A DNA stretch of 64,000 bases from Crotophaga sulcirostris (lineage: Eukaryota; Chordata; Aves; Cuculiformes; Crotophagidae), in assembly GCA_013397455.1 (NCBI GenBank), contig VYZB01000374.1, positions 433,718-497,717 on the forward strand, given 5' to 3'. The notes beneath the pieces are model-generated. The model had not been told where the DNA came from, made no database searches, and was given only the letters and a program-made list of their open reading frames with translations. The translations under genes were made by a program, and so were the position numbers. Shown here one piece after another: positions 47,401-58,579 of the stretch. Position 1 is the stretch's first letter. Each line of letters opens with the position of its first letter.

Positions 47401-49507
47401 GGCACTAAATAAAGCAGGCCTGTCAGACTTCCTGCCTTTGAAAAGACAGATAAATTAGTCTGGGCAGTGTGCCACACTAGTCTGGTTATATTACTTGCAG
47501 TACTTGAACCAGCTCAGAGAGATGTGGCTCAGGTATCACTTCATGAGAGGACAGTGTGCTGTCCAGATGTCCCTCATGCAGACAAACAGTTAATAATATT
47601 TTTAATTGGCTTTGTCTGCTCTGCTACAATTAAAGCAGTCTGGTAACTCAGAATAATAGGTTAAAACTGTTATCTTTTGCACTTTTTCAGTGGCTGTGCT
47701 CTGTGGAAAGCGGGCAATGCTAATCTTTCCGCGGTGCAAATGGTGGGTGGCCTTTAACCTTTCCAGCTGGCACCACTATTACTCAGTTGGGTTCCTCCTG
47801 AGGTGCTTTAATTTGTCTTCTGGTCCTGGGGGCTACTGAAAGTGCAGTGCTGTCTCAGGGGAGTATGGGCTGGGGGTTGTGGACCCAGCCTGTGACAGGT
47901 AATGCAGAGTTTGACATTGAGAGAGAAGAATAAAGGGCAGAGTTATCTTGCTCCTTTCTCCTTCTGTGCCAGACTCCAGCTGGACTCAGAAAGAGGCCAT
48001 CACAGTTGAGTTGATGTAAAAGCTGTAGGATGCATCTACTCACCTTTCCAATGACACTGTATCTCCAGAAAGGTTATAAACTTGTTTGCAACAGGTTAGT
48101 CAGAAATTTCTGATTTGACCAGAAAAATATACAGATTCGTTCATCCAGGCAACTCTAAAATAACCAAGTGAAATACATACTGGAAATACAGTTTTTAGAA
48201 ATTATTTCTCTTCCCACCTGTACTTTATGACATACTTTTCTCCCCTTTTATGTCAAGATCCAATCAAAATCTTTCACGCTAACATCTTTCTCTACCCCAA
48301 CCCCTCAAAAAATATAAGTGAAAAAGAATCAGAGAGAATGAGAGACGTTCTAGTAACTTCAATACAACCCAGTGGTTAGGACCAGCATAAACTTGCACCA
48401 GGATAGATAAATAACAGTTACTTTATACAAAAAAAAAACATCCCCAGGGAAGAGACTCACCCCTTCACAGAAGGACTGTAGGTTAGACTTGAAAGCTTAG
48501 CCTCAATCAAGTAGTAAGAGAACTTGCAAATTGGTTCCCCATTTCCCAAGGAAATGCTCATCCTGTGCACCTGTTTAGGCTGGGTGAGGGCAAATTTAAA
48601 GCATGTTGATCAGTTGGCATTTTCTGACTAAAATTATCACATTAGGGAATACCTCAGTGAATCTATAGGAAGCATGACAGAACACCATTCAGCAACCTTT
48701 TGCTTTTGATACTCATGTATAATGTCCATGGTACTGGAGCAATAAATGAAGAAGTGCAGGTAAAATTGACCTTAGTCCTCTGTAGCTTCCTGGTTAACCC
48801 AGCCCTTATTAAATAACATTTAAGGTATGAATCTGATCTTGCTGATAATCAGTGAAGTGAGTTTAGGGGCTTCTGGTAAACACTGATGTAACAGAATAAA
48901 ACCAGGTTTGATCCTATTTAAACATTCTGGTTATTTATCTTGGAGCTACAGCTGGGAAATTTTAGAAACCTGGACAGTTTTCCCCAGGAGCCCTTGACCA
49001 AGGGCCCAGGAAACTTCTCTGTGTAGGTGGGAAGGAAAGGTGTCAAAGAATACCTGCAGGATTACTGCAATCTCTCATGACAATAATCCAGGAAAAAGCC
49101 AGAATTTAACTCCCAGCTAATGTGAACATTTTGTACCACTCCTAACGACTTGGTGGAGACTTGTGAGAGAGAATGCTGCTAAATAAAATTTTCCAGTTCA
49201 GCAACTTATTCAACCAGAGGGAATTTTGTCTGCAGTACAACTGAAAGTGTTCTCACTCAGAAAGTAGAAATCATTGATTACCCTGCACTTGTGAAGGCAT
49301 TGCTCTTCATCCTGCCCAATGGTCTGAAGAATCCTTCAGGACTGTGACTGAATAAAGTCAGCGTTGCAAAAACATCAAGCAAGTAATGGATTATTATTTT
49401 AACCATTCTGTCAGATGCAGTTGTTGGCACAAAGACTAAGTAGAACAAACTAAGACTCCCAATTAAAACCATGTGCATCTATCTAGAATTTGGAGGTTCA
49501 CGAGTCA
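44437..49507. other. Non-coding stretch
   Basis: No gene was recognised. A segment at 47575-47790, with TAATTG and TTAATT cores followed by a GC-richer end, looks like possible regulatory DNA but cannot be proven. T-rich runs occur at 45254-45266 and 45341-45420. Confidence 0.5.
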
Positions 49508-49561
49508 ACTTTTAAGGTGCTCTTAGTAAGCAATACTTTTAAGGTACTCTTAATAACCAAT
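49508..49561. repeat. 27-bp tandem duplication
   Basis: ACTTTTAAGGTGCTCTTAGT at 49508 recurs as ACTTTTAAGGTACTCTTAAT at 49535. The two adjacent 27-base units differ at three positions. Confidence 0.92.
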
Positions 49562-50223
49562 ACTCTTCCATTTATGAGTAATGTGTACGAAAAAGGAAAA
49601 AACAATTAGTGGAGGGAAAAAAAATCACTGGGCAGCTTGCAAAAACACTTGAAAATATATCTGTAAATATAAAAATGAATGACACTGAAGTCAAAGTTTC
49701 AGTGAAACTTTGAGTCTTCAAGCTGTGCTCTTTCAGCAATTCTCATTTTAACTCTTAGTAGCAAATCCTTTCTGCCCCAGAGGAGCTGCAGCTATCTTTC
49801 TGTGGCAAAAATTGTAAGCTTTGTTGCAAATGAAGCGTGGGATACATTGTCAATACAAGCTGTCCAAAACATAATGAGAGCATTTATATATTTAAATATT
49901 TTATGATTTTTTTCGAATGTTCTATCAGAGAGTGAACACTGAAATGAGTCTTAAGTGAGAGCAACTTACCAGATGAAGAACATAATGAATGTCTTTCATA
50001 AAAATGAATATTTAAACAGTGTAGTTAGCTGTATTATAATTGTTCAACCTTAATACAATTGCAATGTTTCACTGTTCTTTCTTCCAGTATAATTCTAATC
50101 TGAATATTATATATATAAATTGTACTGAATAGGAATGCATCAGGCACAGAATTATCTTTTAGAAATGCCACTGCTTGGTGTGTCTGGGATGGTTAATCCA
50201 GCCTCATTCTATTGATACTGAAT

Positions 50224-50305
50224 GTATATATATGTATTTTATATGTGTGTATATATATTTTATATATACAATTCAATGTAACACAGTGACACATATATAT
50301 TATAA
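50224..50305. repeat. (TA)n/(TG)n-rich microsatellite region
   Basis: Interrupted runs of TATA and GTGT with ATTTTATAT between them. The run reads as low-complexity DNA, and the ORF crossing it (50175-50390) is an artefact of the repeat. Confidence 0.9.
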
Positions 50306-52978
50306 TACTCAAAACAGAGAAAACAGTAGTAAAACTGTTGCCTTCAGTGGAGACTGGCTCTTATGGCCCCCTGTAATTTTAAAAGAATGATGTTTCTTTC
50401 AAGTTTTTAATACTCTATTGCACTTGACCCACATTCAGTAGAATATTTTCCTCTCTTCATTTTCAAGATTTCAATGTGATTTAAAGGACTACAATTTTGT
50501 TCTGAGTTAGCACATGAATTTCTTGTTTGGTCAACACAGTAGTAAATGGGGAGAGGAACACACAAGTTGAATATTTAAATTATCTGAAACACAGTTGAAC
50601 ATGTGTAAACTGTTAGTTAAGATAAAAAAAACCAACCAAAACCAAAAAAAAACCAACTCTACACCCCAAAGCAACCAAGTGAAAAACTCCACAACAAAAT
50701 TTCCAAGCCTACCAGCATAGGCTTTTCTTCTTAGAAAATTTTTATTGCTATGAAAGCCCTGCAAGCACTAATCCTTAGTACTGGACATGACATTTTACTT
50801 TGTTTAATTGATATTCTTTATTGCAGTCAAGTTGAAAAAGATCGAAAATCATCTATTGTACATGTGTAAATACCTTAAGAATCCTTTTTAATATGCACAT
50901 CAACCAGGTTATTAACAAATTCAGACTACAGAATCACACTTTGAGATGTGACTCCAGCTGTTTGCATAACAACTAACCACCTCAATCCGTGTACCAAAAG
51001 AAGAGGCAAGGTTATCAGCCTATCTGTTTGCATTTACAACACTCCTACTGCCATGGTTGTGTGTCATTTGGTTTGGTTATTCATGACTGAAGAATAGAGC
51101 AGTGCTATTTCTGTAGAAATTAGCAAAATCTAGCTCTCACTGGAGCCTTTTCCATTTTTATCTCTTAACTGATGCTTTGCCTTCTTCTTATGTTGACAAT
51201 AGTATTGCATTGAACAAGGCAGCACCATAAAGTCTGCAGGCCCCTGCAAGGCAGAGCAATGTTTCAGAAAGTCATCCATATGAAAAATTCTTTGCCTTCT
51301 ACATAAATTTCATGATGTGCTCCTGCAAAGCATTCAGAGCCTTTCAGCTCCCTGTGGCTCTGGTGAAGGATGAGAATTTCTCAGCTCTTGGCAGGATTAT
51401 GCTCATGTGGACCCTGCAGTCAGGAAACTCCTCTGCTTCACTAGTGCATTTAATTGCCCCCAGATGTAGATTTTACTCTCTGCCATCAATACTGTCTCTT
51501 AAATGCACTTGACAATGGGCAGTGTGAAAACCCCTTTTCCTCCCATGCATTGAAAGTGACTGAGTGAGTAACACGTGAGTGGCAGAACGCGGTATTACCG
51601 TGTGTGAGCAGTGAGGAGGTACACAGCAAAAAGCAAGAGTGAGTTTTGGGGAAGATTAAAAGAGATGTGTGATGAACGTAAGGGATGCCAAGAGAGAAGA
51701 GAGTCGGAAAGTTAAAGGACATAATAGAATTTCCCTAAAAACAGGCAAACTGAATTACATGACTGAAGGACCTAACAGATGAGAAAAAAAAAAGTGACCA
51801 TCTAAAACCAACCAGAGGACATTAAACAGGCAGCTACAAAACTCCTGATAGGCAGGACACCTAGCATGAATAAAGGATAGCTGCAGCAATTATAAAATGA
51901 ATTTATGACATGATTGATTTATGAAGTTATATATATTCTTCTACCAGCAAAGCACTTGATTAGATCCTTACCTTGTAAGGGCAAATATAACCAGTTTTAG
52001 CCAAGGATCTTTTTGCTCTACCTTCTCTTATTTTATCTATGGTAGATGTTGTTTCACATATAACTCTAACACATCTGACAGCCTGAAAGCATGCTAAATA
52101 AATAAAGTATTTATTTTTAGATATGATAATTACTTATCTGGTTGAGCAGATGAAGTTAGAAGTCACTGGATAGCAGAAATGACTTGTTGGATTTGGATTT
52201 TGCTTTTGATACTTGGAACTAGAAGTGATGCAAAGGATCTGACTTCAGGTGTTCATTGTATAATGACTATGTCATATCATCCTGAGTGACAAGAAAATAA
52301 CCATGCACAGGTGGGGTTTCTGGACACAGCATGCTCATTAAACTCAGCTTAACTGAGTTTTTGCAGATTTGGTCATTTGATGAATCTCCTTGTGATACTT
52401 TATGAACCCATCAAACAGAAAGCTGGGTCATATTTGTGTTGCATCTGCATAAATCATTTTATATTAGCTTTATTAAGACTGCAGTACCATAACTTCTCAA
52501 ATTTTTAGCCTTCTGTTACCTAATGATACTAGTTTCCAAAGTTCATAAACTCAAAACAACAAATTACTTCTAAACTTTTAGAAGATAAAAGTAGGGGAAA
52601 AAAGCACAAAGCCTGGCACTGTTTTTTTCCTAGTGTTTGCTGCCTAAGTTTGCAGAAAACCCAGATAAAAGGTTTTCCTTCAGAATGCACTTCGATTTGC
52701 AATTCAGAACCATAGAGCCAGCCATGTAAGTTTAAAAACACAGCCTACTTTTTTACTGGGAGGACGAAAGGGTGCAGACTGCAGTCCCTGGGCAGGTTTC
52801 CAGCATCGCCCTTGATGCTACTTTTTGGAAGCCTGCTGTGTGCGTGTTTCAGAGCCCAGGAGGCAGCTGGGGATGTAGATCCACTCCCACCTACAGAGAA
52901 CCTGAGTCACCTGCTGCGCTTTGTCTCTTGTTACTGCCCAAAATAAAACAAACGTCGCGCAGCATCAGCCCAAGAAGC

Positions 52979-52984
52979 TTTATT
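52979..52984 (-). terminator. Polyadenylation signal AATAAA after the 53.0-kb ORF
   Basis: On the minus strand AATAAA lies about 40 nt beyond the TGA of the 71-codon ORF, and a T/G-rich stretch (GACGTTTGTTTTATTTTGG) follows. The order stop codon, AATAAA, GT-rich element is that of a short 3' UTR. AATAAA is frequent in AT-rich DNA, so alone it means little. Confidence 0.3.
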
Positions 52985-53021
52985 GTCAACGTGTAGGCAG
53001 CGCTCGCCTAATTATCTGTCA

Positions 53022-53237
53022 TCACTTCCACACGTTTTGTTTTTTCTGATCATATGGGAGAGGTAGTTGTGGCAGTTTTGGTGGTCCAGGACCAGGTGCT
53101 GGAATGAGGCTCTCTCCAGAGTCATCCATGTCTGTTACTGAATAGACATCAGTAGGAAACATCATTTGGCTATTTCTGACCTGCAATAGATCTCTACATG
53201 CAATCCTTTTTATGCCATTATCCATCTCCTGAGCCAT
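53022..53237 (-). CDS. Candidate small ORF or terminal exon, unidentified
   Basis: An ATG-started frame of 71 codons runs to TGA on the minus strand. The translation is unlike random AT-rich sequence: an N-terminal part (IKRIACRDLLQVRNSQ), an acidic patch (DVYSVTDMDDSGES) and a proline-rich end (PAPGPGPPKLPQLPLPYD) followed by a lysine-rich tail. An in-frame TGA lies five codons upstream, so it is either a small complete ORF or a last exon entered through the weak acceptor TTGAAACAG just before the ATG. An AATAAA follows within 40 nt. No domain, signal peptide or membrane segment is visible. I do not recognise it. It could also be a decayed retrocopy. Confidence 0.3.
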   Translation of the reverse strand: MAQEMDNGIKRIACRDLLQVRNSQMMFPTDVYSVTDMDDSGESLIPAPGPGPPKLPQLPLPYDQKKQNVWK

Positions 53238-54084
53238 CTGGCCCCTGTTTCAAGATACCTGCAGATATATTAATAAACCAGTCTAATAGAGCTGTACATA
53301 TTAAATATACAGCAGAAGCAGCTGGTTGGTGTTTGCTATGAGCTTTCTCTTTTTCCCTAATGTTTCAGACATCATAATTTAAAGTCCTAAACCAACTCCT
53401 TCAAGGAAAGGACAGGGTTTCTTTCCTCATCTACCCACAAACCAAAATAAATTAATCTTTCGTAAAATAAGGCTGTCATTGAAAGGGAAGTTATAATCAG
53501 CGTAAATGTCATTTTCCTCCTTGGAGTGGAAACTTTATGTTTAACCCTTGAACAGCATTGTCAGTTCATCTTATTATAAAATCCCCCCCCTTGACAGCTC
53601 TCTTATTAATTGTACCAGGTTGCCTGCAGTGTGCTCATTTGTTTGTTTGTTTTCTCTTAACTAAGAACAATTGGAATGACTTTCAGAAAACTTTACTTCT
53701 TTCCAGATACAAATGGGGTCAGAGGGAAACAAAACATAAGGTAAAAGACTTTAAATTGTAGGATATTAATGTTAGTGATCAAACTAGTGCTCTTTGGTTA
53801 GTGTTTATGAATGCCTACAGGTGTAAAGCCATACAGATCTACAGAGAAGAAAATCTGTCTGTACACAAATAAATAGAATAAACAGATTTTTTTCTATAGA
53901 TCTACAAAAATCCTTTCAAATCCTGTACTCATCAGCTGTTGAGACAAATGGTTGTAAGTTCAGACCATTTCTGCACAAAACCTAAGAAAAACCGACAGTT
54001 TCAAACAGGTGAAAACACATTTTAAATTGGAATTAACAAAATGATTTAAGGGATTCTTTTAACTCAAATAATTTATTTTCTTAG
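53238..54084. other. Non-coding spacer
   Basis: AT-rich sequence with a C8 run at 53583-53590. No gene or repeat was recognised. Confidence 0.55.
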
Positions 54085-54188
54085 CTTCACAGTTTCACAG
54101 TATCACAAGGTTGGAAAGGACCTCTGAGATCATCAAGTCCAACCTATAACCCAACACTAGCACCAACCCATCATCTAAACCATGGCAC
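54085..54188 (-). mobile_element. Young CR1 LINE, 3' UTR-only copy
   Basis: Read on the minus strand, it starts at GTGCCATGGTTTAGATGATG, right at the ORF2 stop, and contains only the 3' UTR: GGGTTATAGG (A-variant), GGTTGGACTTGATGATCTC and AAGGTTGTGATACTGTG-type tail units, one of them degenerate. It is inactive. A second 3' UTR-only copy truncated at the same base lies about 950 bases away in opposite orientation. Confidence 0.95.
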
Positions 54189-55135
54189 AACCAGAGCACC
54201 TAACTCTTCTGAAATTTGAGTATGTGCTTAGGTGAATTAAATTCACAAAATTCTGTTCTAAGTAAGGTTGCTATCTTATGTTCAAAAAATTAAATCAAAG
54301 TTCATTCATGGATTTTTTTCTGTTTATCTTACTTGATAGATCCTGTCTTGAGGGTTAACAGCTAATGACTTGTTCTCTTACATATATTTTATAACTTCAA
54401 TAAAACACAATTTGTGGACTGATAGCACTTAAAAAGTAGGCTATTTGTTGTTTCTTTTCCATCAGTGATGCCGTGAATCTTTGCTTCCTGTTTGTTTCCA
54501 AAGCACTCTCTCATCACCAACTGCAAGCTGTTGGTAAGGGCACATAACTCTGCCTCCAGAACTGGAAAGTGAGGGGTAACAGGCAGCGAAAGGGTGGAAG
54601 GCAGGGAGGGGTAGTGGGTAGCAAAGGAGTGGAAATGGAAAGGACATGGCTTGTCTCCTGTTCTTTGATTCAGCCTTGTTCATCCAATGGATCAGTGGCC
54701 CACAGCAAGCAGCCACAGCCGGCACTGCCTGGCAGCACGCGCTCCGCAGGCGCTGGCTCAGCAGGAATTCTGCACCGCTCGCCTTTGTCCAGTCACTCAC
54801 TTTGTGAGTTTAACACCTACTGTCACTCATTCCTCTGCCTTTTATTTAAATAAGTGTTTTTATTACAGATACAAGAATAATTGTAAATATATATTCTCTC
54901 ACACATGCATGTTCACATGGGGAATGAAACTGGCAGAACTGAACTCATCCTTGTTGGGAGTCTGCTTGCTTCAAAGCATTTATTCCCATATACACACACA
55001 AGTAAAAGGGGTTCACGCCTACCTGTCTTTGGTAAGTTCATTCAGTTGAATGAAAAATCCTGTAGTCTACGATAGAGATATTCCTTAACTCTCTTACATG
55101 TTGTTATTGTCTGATCAGCAACAGTGGCAAAAAAC
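54189..55135. other. Spacer with a GC-richer patch
   Basis: The patch 54560-54800 is GC-richer and shows overlapping ORFs of 94-120 codons on both strands, none recognisable. It contains a few CpG (for example CACGCGCTCCGCAGGCGCTG) but is too small for a clear CpG island. Nothing else was seen. Confidence 0.5.
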
Positions 55136-55240
55136 AGTGTGCCAGGGTTTAGATGATGAATTGGTGTTAGTGTTGGGTTATAGGTTGGACTCGGTGATCT
55201 CAGAGGTACTTTCCAACTTTGTAATACTGTGATACTGTGA
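55136..55240 (+). mobile_element. Young CR1 LINE, 3' UTR-only copy
   Basis: It begins at GTGCCAGGGTTTAGATGATG, carries GGGTTATAGG (A-variant) and GGTTGGACTCGGTGATCTC, and ends in AATACTGTGATACTGTGA. It is truncated at the same base of the element as the copy at 54085-54188, which points the other way. Confidence 0.95.
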
Positions 55241-58200
55241 AAAAGAGAAAAAAAACCCCAAACAGTTCTCCAGGGATTTGGAGAATATAAATCCACAATC
55301 TTTTTTCACTTTGAAAGAGAATAACTAAACTAACCAAAAGCAGCTGATTTTCAATGCCGCTTACACTTTGGATTCAGTAAAGTCAGAGAAAGTATAAATG
55401 TAAAGCACAACTTGTCCTTGAGATGCTCTGAGTGTTTGGTTCAGCAATAGAACATGAGAGGTTTAGGCTTGCACCGCGTCCCCACCTTTGCCTCATGTCT
55501 CTTCTTACTCTTGGTCAACAGAAGGCAAAGTGCAAGAGAACAGGAGAAACTCTGCTTGGGCAAAGAACGAAAGAAAGGATGCTTACTTATCAAAAAGCCT
55601 CTTGCACATACGTAATAAACAAGCTCAGGATTCTCAGTTACTGTGCAGCAGTAAGTGGTTGCACAAGATACACAGCAAAGGAGAATCAGACACAGCAGCA
55701 GTAGGTGATCTGGCTGGTGTGGGAAGCAGGACAGCAGATCAAGGAGAGGAAACCATAATCCTGCTCTCCCAGCTGTTCGTGCTGTCACCAGCACAAGGCT
55801 GGCAGCCATGGCAGGTGCTCAAAGATGAAGATCTGCTTCAGTACCTCCACTAGACTGCTGCAAAGATATGCAGTTACAGGGGTACAGACTGGTTTGGATT
55901 TTTTTCCTTATTGGTACTTAGGCAATCAAATGAGCTAAACTCGTCTGTGGCCTGAGGATAGGCTTGTCCTAATGAGTTTCTGTAAAGTGCCAAATGATCT
56001 CATAAGCCTAACCTTGTTTAGTCTACACAGATAGTTATGCTAGTTAGATGGGACAATTCCTAAAATATGCGTGTTCCATCCTTTCTATTTTCCTGGATAT
56101 TTTGAGTTGTGCCCATTCTTCTTCCCTCAGCCTTTCATTCCAGGAAATTCTTGTAAATAAAATTTTACTCTTGGTGCATAACATCTCTGCAGCTAGTAGC
56201 ACGTCCTTCTGCTTAAGATCCTAAGTCCCCAGACCACACTGTAGCAGAAAATATGAAAGGATCTATTAAACCTGGAAGCAGAACCTGTCATTTTGTTAAT
56301 AAATAAGGTATTATAGGAGTAGCTTATTTCCTTAGCCACTTGTAACATACAAGACTTGGTCACACCAGTAACAACAGCCCCTCTGCCCTCCTTGCTATCT
56401 ACACCCCCTGAGGCATCCAACCTGACAGGGAGAAACAGAGACCTTTGTGGTGATTTGCCTTACCCAAGCTCTCGATTACTTTGTGGATGGAACTTCCTTA
56501 CCCTTCCCTTCTGATGCAGGGATCAGAGACCAACACGGCCTTAGGACATCGGTTTGGTGTCTAGTGGTAAGAAGGATGAAAATCAGCCATATACAACTTT
56601 TTAAAATACAAATTAGTTTTTCATTTGACGGTTTTAATCATAGCTTTTGCTATAGACCTCACATTTCTATTATTTTTCACTATAAAGCTTCAACTTCACA
56701 ATCATCACAACAGAGCTGAAAGTTGGACAATGGACAGCAGATAAAATCAACCTCAAATAAGAGAAAGATCTTATTGCTAAGCATAAGAAAATATTTTGGT
56801 GAATTTGGATTCAAGGTATCTCTTCATAGACAGTGAATACCAACCACTTATTAAGTCAGTTTGTACCTATTTAGATTCCTGAAGCTAAATTCTCACATGG
56901 CAACCTTTGTGAATTATGATTTCTATCTCTGGTTGGCAAGGGATTCCTATCTGATATATAATAACATGGCTTCAGTTATTCATTCCTTGATCATTGCTCT
57001 GTTGAACTGCAACCATGCAATATATCCTTAGCAACACAAACTGCTTCAAGAACATGAAGCTTGTCTTCTGCTTATGGCAGGCTATAAAATTGTGAATCAT
57101 TTTATCTTGATTTTTATCTACAATCAATATACAACAACATTATATACATATATTCCCCACAAAGCATTAAAAAATCCCAACTCTTAAACCTTCCCGTAAC
57201 ACACTCCACTGCTTATACTCTTCCTCTGAGAAAAAAAGTCCTATAAAAAGTGTTTAGCTGTGCTTCTTTATACTGTGCTCTTCCAATTGAGCATTAAGAA
57301 CATAATTTTAAAAAATTTATCCAAATTTCCTCTCTACAGCACCAGAGTGATGGAGACTCAGGGGATTAAAAAAATGCACTTGAAAGTCTTGCACCTACGA
57401 CTGGTAGGCTGAGGTCGAAACCGGAGAGGCTTATGGGGTTTTATATTAAATGTACAAGACCTGCGTCCTTCATTCCATCATATAATAGATGCTGATGGGT
57501 CTACTTATGCAAACATCTGTGCTTTGTGGAAGTCAGAAGCCAAGGAGAAGCAGGAGCTCAGTGGAGGCATTCTTTTTGTTCAGAACAGGCAATATTACTG
57601 GCACTGGGCAACTACTACAAACACATGACTTGTGATAAGCAAGGGAACAATTTTCATGGTTTTGCACCAAGAAGGTCTCAGCGTGGCATTGAATACAGAA
57701 TATATTCGTGACTCATTAAAAAAGTCCATCAGCAATCACTGATGATATTTCTGAGAGAGACAGTTTCCATAAGCCCACAGGATAATTCACTCTGGCTGAA
57801 CAGACCTGTACAACCAGCCATCAGCCCTCCTCCTCCACTCCCAGGAACCAACAATTCTCATTATCTCTTCCTTGCAAAGGATGAGAGGAAACAGCAGCTG
57901 TGTTAACCTTGTAAATTCAGGAAAAATAGTATGAAAAGTACATCAATGTATTGCAGTTTTTGGACTCTTTGGAAAAGCTGCATGGATGTACAGAATTCAG
58001 AGCTTTACTGCTGTGCCAGGGGCACAGATCTCAGCTGCACACTGGGAGCTCACACACTACGTGTCAGCTACGTGTTATTTCAAAGGACTTGCCTGTATGT
58101 TGCATGGTCAGCTTCCTTTCCTGATGTTGTGACAGCAAGCGTGAAGGCCAATGCAACAACAAAATATGACACCGAGTAGCAGGACGTAAAGCCAGTCAAC

Positions 58201-58456
58201 CTGCTGCTCTGCAAATTCTTACCTGAAAATCACCATTGCCGAGGATTGCAATTGCTCAGGTAAAAGGTGATAGGATACATGTACTATTTTCTCCCTCAGT
58301 AAAAATCTATTTGAAAGTCTGTAACCAAATTTTTAAAAGCCCAAATATTTTTGTCTTCAATGCTATATTTGAAAATACAATAATTTAAAGCAAAACAAAT
58401 CAAAGAAAAGTGAAAAAGGTGAAATTAAAGGGTTAAAATATCTTTCTATTCATATG
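55241..58456. other. Non-coding stretch
   Basis: No gene was accepted. At 55432-55853 long frames overlap on both strands (up to 122 codons) without any recognisable product. The rest is AT-rich unique DNA with short TA runs near 57125-57155. Confidence 0.5.
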
Positions 58457-58579
58457 GTATCACAGTATCACAGTATCACAGTATTACAAGATTGGAAAGG
58501 ACCTTTGAGATCGTTGAGTCCAACCTATAATCCAACACTAACACTAACACCAACACCAACCCATCATCTAATCCAATGG
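58457..58579 (-). mobile_element. Young CR1 LINE, 3' UTR-only copy with long tail
   Basis: Inverse of a 3' UTR-only copy: it starts near the ORF2 stop (TTAGATGATGGG), has an expanded hexamer block (TTGGTG/TTAGTG units), GGATTATAGG (A-variant) and GTTGGACTCAACGATCTC, and ends in about three (ATACTGTG) units. Its 5' end lies within some ten bases of the truncation point of the two copies at 54-55 kb. Confidence 0.95.

Larger units (their letters stand above)
49562..53021. other. Non-coding stretch, TA-rich in part
   Basis: No gene was found. It contains TA-rich microsatellites (50108-50120, 50224-50305) and A/C-rich low complexity (50623-50658). Unrecognised short ORFs only. Near 52979-52984 lies an AATAAA on the minus strand, discussed with the ORF at 53022. 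Confidence 0.55.

Noticed and set aside
54560..54800. CpG island
   Set aside because: Only a handful of CpG in about 240 bases. Too short and too weak.
55432..55853. Overlapping ORFs of 90-122 codons on both strands
   Set aside because: Frames on opposite strands are equally open and none is recognisable, so openness reflects local composition.
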